Source: Rhizobacter sp. (lineage in GTDB: Bacteria; Pseudomonadota; Gammaproteobacteria; Burkholderiales; Burkholderiaceae_C). Taken from it: DNA of 9,687 bases. Below the pieces are notes generated by a model. The model ran no database searches, was not told the origin of the DNA, and saw only the letters and a list, made by a program, of their open reading frames with translations. The DNA is taken from positions 1 through 9,687 of the forward strand of contig JANXVK010000637.1 of NCBI GenBank assembly GCA_025351675.1, written 5' to 3'. This document shows positions 8,341-9,687 of this stretch, piece after piece (positions within the stretch are counted from its first letter, which is position 1; the number at the start of each line of letters is the position of its first letter). Position numbers and translations under genes: made by a program.

Positions 8341-8830
8341 CGGCAACTGCCTGGCGCTGGTGATGATGACCGCGACGCTGGCGAGGGAGATGGGCTTGGG
8401 CGTGCGTTGCCAGGCCGTGGTCGGTGACGACGCGTGGGATCGGTCGGGCGACCTGTACGTCGCGGTCGGCCACGTCAACCTGACGCTCGGCGATCGCGTG
8501 CCGCAGGCCGGCTTCGGCTCCTTGGAGAACGATCCGATGACGATCGACTTCGTGCCGCCGCGCAGCGCCGGGGCGCGGCGCACCTGTGTGATCTGCGAGC
8601 AGACGGTGATCGCGATTTGCCTGAACAACCGGGCGGTCGAATCGCTCGCCGCGGGCAAGGCGAACGATTCGTACGGGTGGGCGCGCGAGGCGATCCGCAC
8701 CCGATCCGGAACTGCTCAGCGCCTGCATCACGCTGGGTGTCGTCTACCGCAACCAGCGCTATCCGGAGCTCGCTGACCAAGGGCTGCAGCGCGTGCTCGC
8801 GTGCGAACCCGGCAACACCAAGAGTAGCGG
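8336..8830 (+). pseudogene. Fragment of a transglutaminase-like/TPR protein, N-terminus lost, frameshifted
   Basis: From about 8336 the + strand reads FPGNCLALVMMTATLAREMG, VVGDDAWDRSGDLYVAVGHV and MTIDFVPPRSAG, then CLNNRAVESLAAGKANDSYG and WAREAIRT. This resembles the bacterial transglutaminase-like domain followed by TPR repeats. The Cys-His-Asp triad can be placed at GNC (Cys codon 8348-8350), GHVN (His codon 8471-8473) and IDF (Asp codon 8546-8548). The sequence begins just before the catalytic cysteine, so the N-terminal part is gone. At about 8702 one extra base moves the TPR part to another frame: DPELLSACITLGVVYRNQRY, PELADQGLQRVLACEPGNTK. Recognisable sequence stops at about 8825, shortly before the lipoprotein's stop codon on the other strand. 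The 5' edge meets the methyltransferase relic head-on within a few bases. Family assignment is from motif pattern only. Confidence 0.65.
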
Positions 8831-8847
8831 CTGGCGCGCGGCGGTCG

Positions 8848-9531
8848 TCAGCCGAGCAGGTTCGGCCAAGCCACCGCGCTCGCGTTGCGCGGCCCGTAGT
8901 TCAACCCGACGACGGCGACCTGACCCGAGCCCGGCGACGCGGCCGGATAGCGCGGAAACACCAAGATCGAGTCGGTGCGCTGCCGCAGGCCGGAGTCGTA
9001 GACCAGGACCGGGCTGCCGGCCGCGTAGAGGCGCAAGCGGCAGTTGAGGCTGCCCGAGTTTTGCCGCGCGCTGCCCTCGAAGGCCAAGCGCTCCAGCTGC
9101 GCGCCGCCGGCATCGTCCAAGAGGTCCACGTCGAGCGCGACGTTCGAGTCGAAGTAGTTGATGATGCCGGGCGGCGAGGCGTCGAGCCCTGTCGAGCCGA
9201 AACGGCGGTAGAACACGAACAGCGAGGGCGAGAAGTCGTCGATGCGCACGCGGTCGAAATTCTGCGTATTGCCGTTCGAGCGTTCGCGCAGCCCGACCGT
9301 GTAGCTGCCGTACTCGACCTCGGCGGCGTCTGTCAGCCCCGGAAAGGGCAGGCCCGGCGCGATGACCGTACCGCCGACCGATACGTCGGCGGCCGGGAAC
9401 TCGGGATTCAGGTTCAAGAGCCAGACGAAGCGGGTTGACGCACCATAGTCGCCGCCGCCGCCGCAGCCGGCGAGAGCAGTAGCCGTGCTGGCGGCGAACA
9501 GTCCGATGAGCCGGCGCCTGTCGATGGGCAT
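8848..9531 (-). CDS. DUF4397-like lipoprotein
   Basis: The 227-residue product starts MPIDRRRLIGLF, with four basic or polar residues and then a hydrophobic stretch. It ends in a lipobox, ALAGC, with Cys23 as the lipidated residue, followed by a Gly-rich linker (GGGGD). This predicts a lipoprotein anchored in an envelope membrane; no aspartate follows the cysteine directly, so outer-membrane sorting is likely. The mature part has beta-rich repeats such as FVWLLNLNPEFPAADVSVGG, VEYGSYTVGLRERSNG and NYFDSNVALDVDLLDD, resembling DUF4397 domains, and a second similar unit (SPVLVYDSGLRQRTDSILVF). I chose the ATG at 9531 over one 33 bases upstream because AAGGAG (9538-9543) sits six bases before it and because it places a normal signal peptide at the N-terminus. 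The gene appears intact. Its function is unknown, and the relics next to it have no evident link to it. Confidence 0.8.
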   Translation of the reverse strand: MPIDRRRLIGLFAASTATALAGCGGGGDYGASTRFVWLLNLNPEFPAADVSVGGTVIAPGLPFPGLTDAAEVEYGSYTVGLRERSNGNTQNFDRVRIDDFSPSLFVFYRRFGSTGLDASPPGIINYFDSNVALDVDLLDDAGGAQLERLAFEGSARQNSGSLNCRLRLYAAGSPVLVYDSGLRQRTDSILVFPRYPAASPGSGQVAVVGLNYGPRNASAVAWPNLLG

Positions 9532-9537
9532 GATGTG

Positions 9538-9543
9538 CTCCTT
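9538..9543 (-). promoter_or_regulatory. Ribosome-binding site deciding the lipoprotein start
   Basis: On the - strand this reads AAGGAG, six bases before the ATG at 9531-9529. It favours this start over the in-frame ATG at 9564. The rest of 9532-9687 shows no supported gene, no convincing promoter and no terminator. Confidence 0.7.
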
Positions 9544-9687
9544 GTGCAACGGTTGATGGGCCAAACGATACCGCAGCGCGTGGCGGAACGGCCGACGGTG
9601 TCACTCCCGACCTGGACGCGCCGTCGCGTGCGCCCGCAGTGCCGCGACAATCCGCGCATGCCCACCGACGCGCCCGCACCGTCACGC

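Noticed and set aside
7085..8840. Insertion sequence or prophage responsible for the accessory patch
   Set aside because: No transposase, integrase, terminal inverted repeats, target duplication or attachment-site-like tRNA is visible in the window.
8434..9438. 334-codon + strand frame covering the TPR relic and the lipoprotein
   Set aside because: It uses a different frame from the transglutaminase/TPR motifs and runs antisense to the well-supported lipoprotein; its composition is shadow-like.

Overview
The window is GC-rich chromosomal DNA with dense, short-spaced genes. Protein content and gene order point to a betaproteobacterium, most likely in the Burkholderiales (an oxyR-katG-dps arrangement is known from Burkholderia). 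The genus is an inference from general similarity; no marker RNA is present.

Positions 1-4819 form a peroxide-defence block on the + strand. It holds the 3' part of oxyR (H2O2-sensing LysR-type regulator, both redox cysteines visible), a glutathione S-transferase, catalase-peroxidase katG, a previously unlisted 29-codon ORF with a perfect ribosome-binding site, dps (ferritin-like DNA-protecting protein), and a DJ-1/PfpI-family protein. The only clearly AT-richer stretch, just before katG, carries a CTAT-N7-ATAG core that fits the OxyR consensus and abuts a plausible sigma70 promoter. OxyR probably drives katG, the small ORF and dps together: KatG removes H2O2, while Dps sequesters iron and shields DNA.

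Positions 4861-7082 hold two ordinary + strand genes: a secreted DUF3016-type protein and prfC (peptide chain release factor 3).

Positions 7083-8840 are a decayed accessory patch. On the - strand are the C-terminal relic of a type ISP-like restriction/methyltransferase protein, an intact MntA-type nucleotidyltransferase antitoxin, and a HepT (HEPN/DUF86) toxin gene broken by a nonsense codon and a 1-base frameshift beside its RX4HXY motif. Fused head-on to the methyltransferase relic is a + strand fragment of a transglutaminase-like/TPR protein, which has lost its N-terminus and is frameshifted at about 8702. The patch looks like the scar of a lost defence island placed directly against the prfC stop codon.

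Positions 8848-9531 (- strand) encode an intact DUF4397-like lipoprotein. From 9532 to the end I see only its ribosome-binding site and no further supported gene.

I do not see a clearly new system. The most unusual items are the small ORF between katG and dps, the Dps ferroxidase-site substitution, and the layered gene wreckage after prfC.
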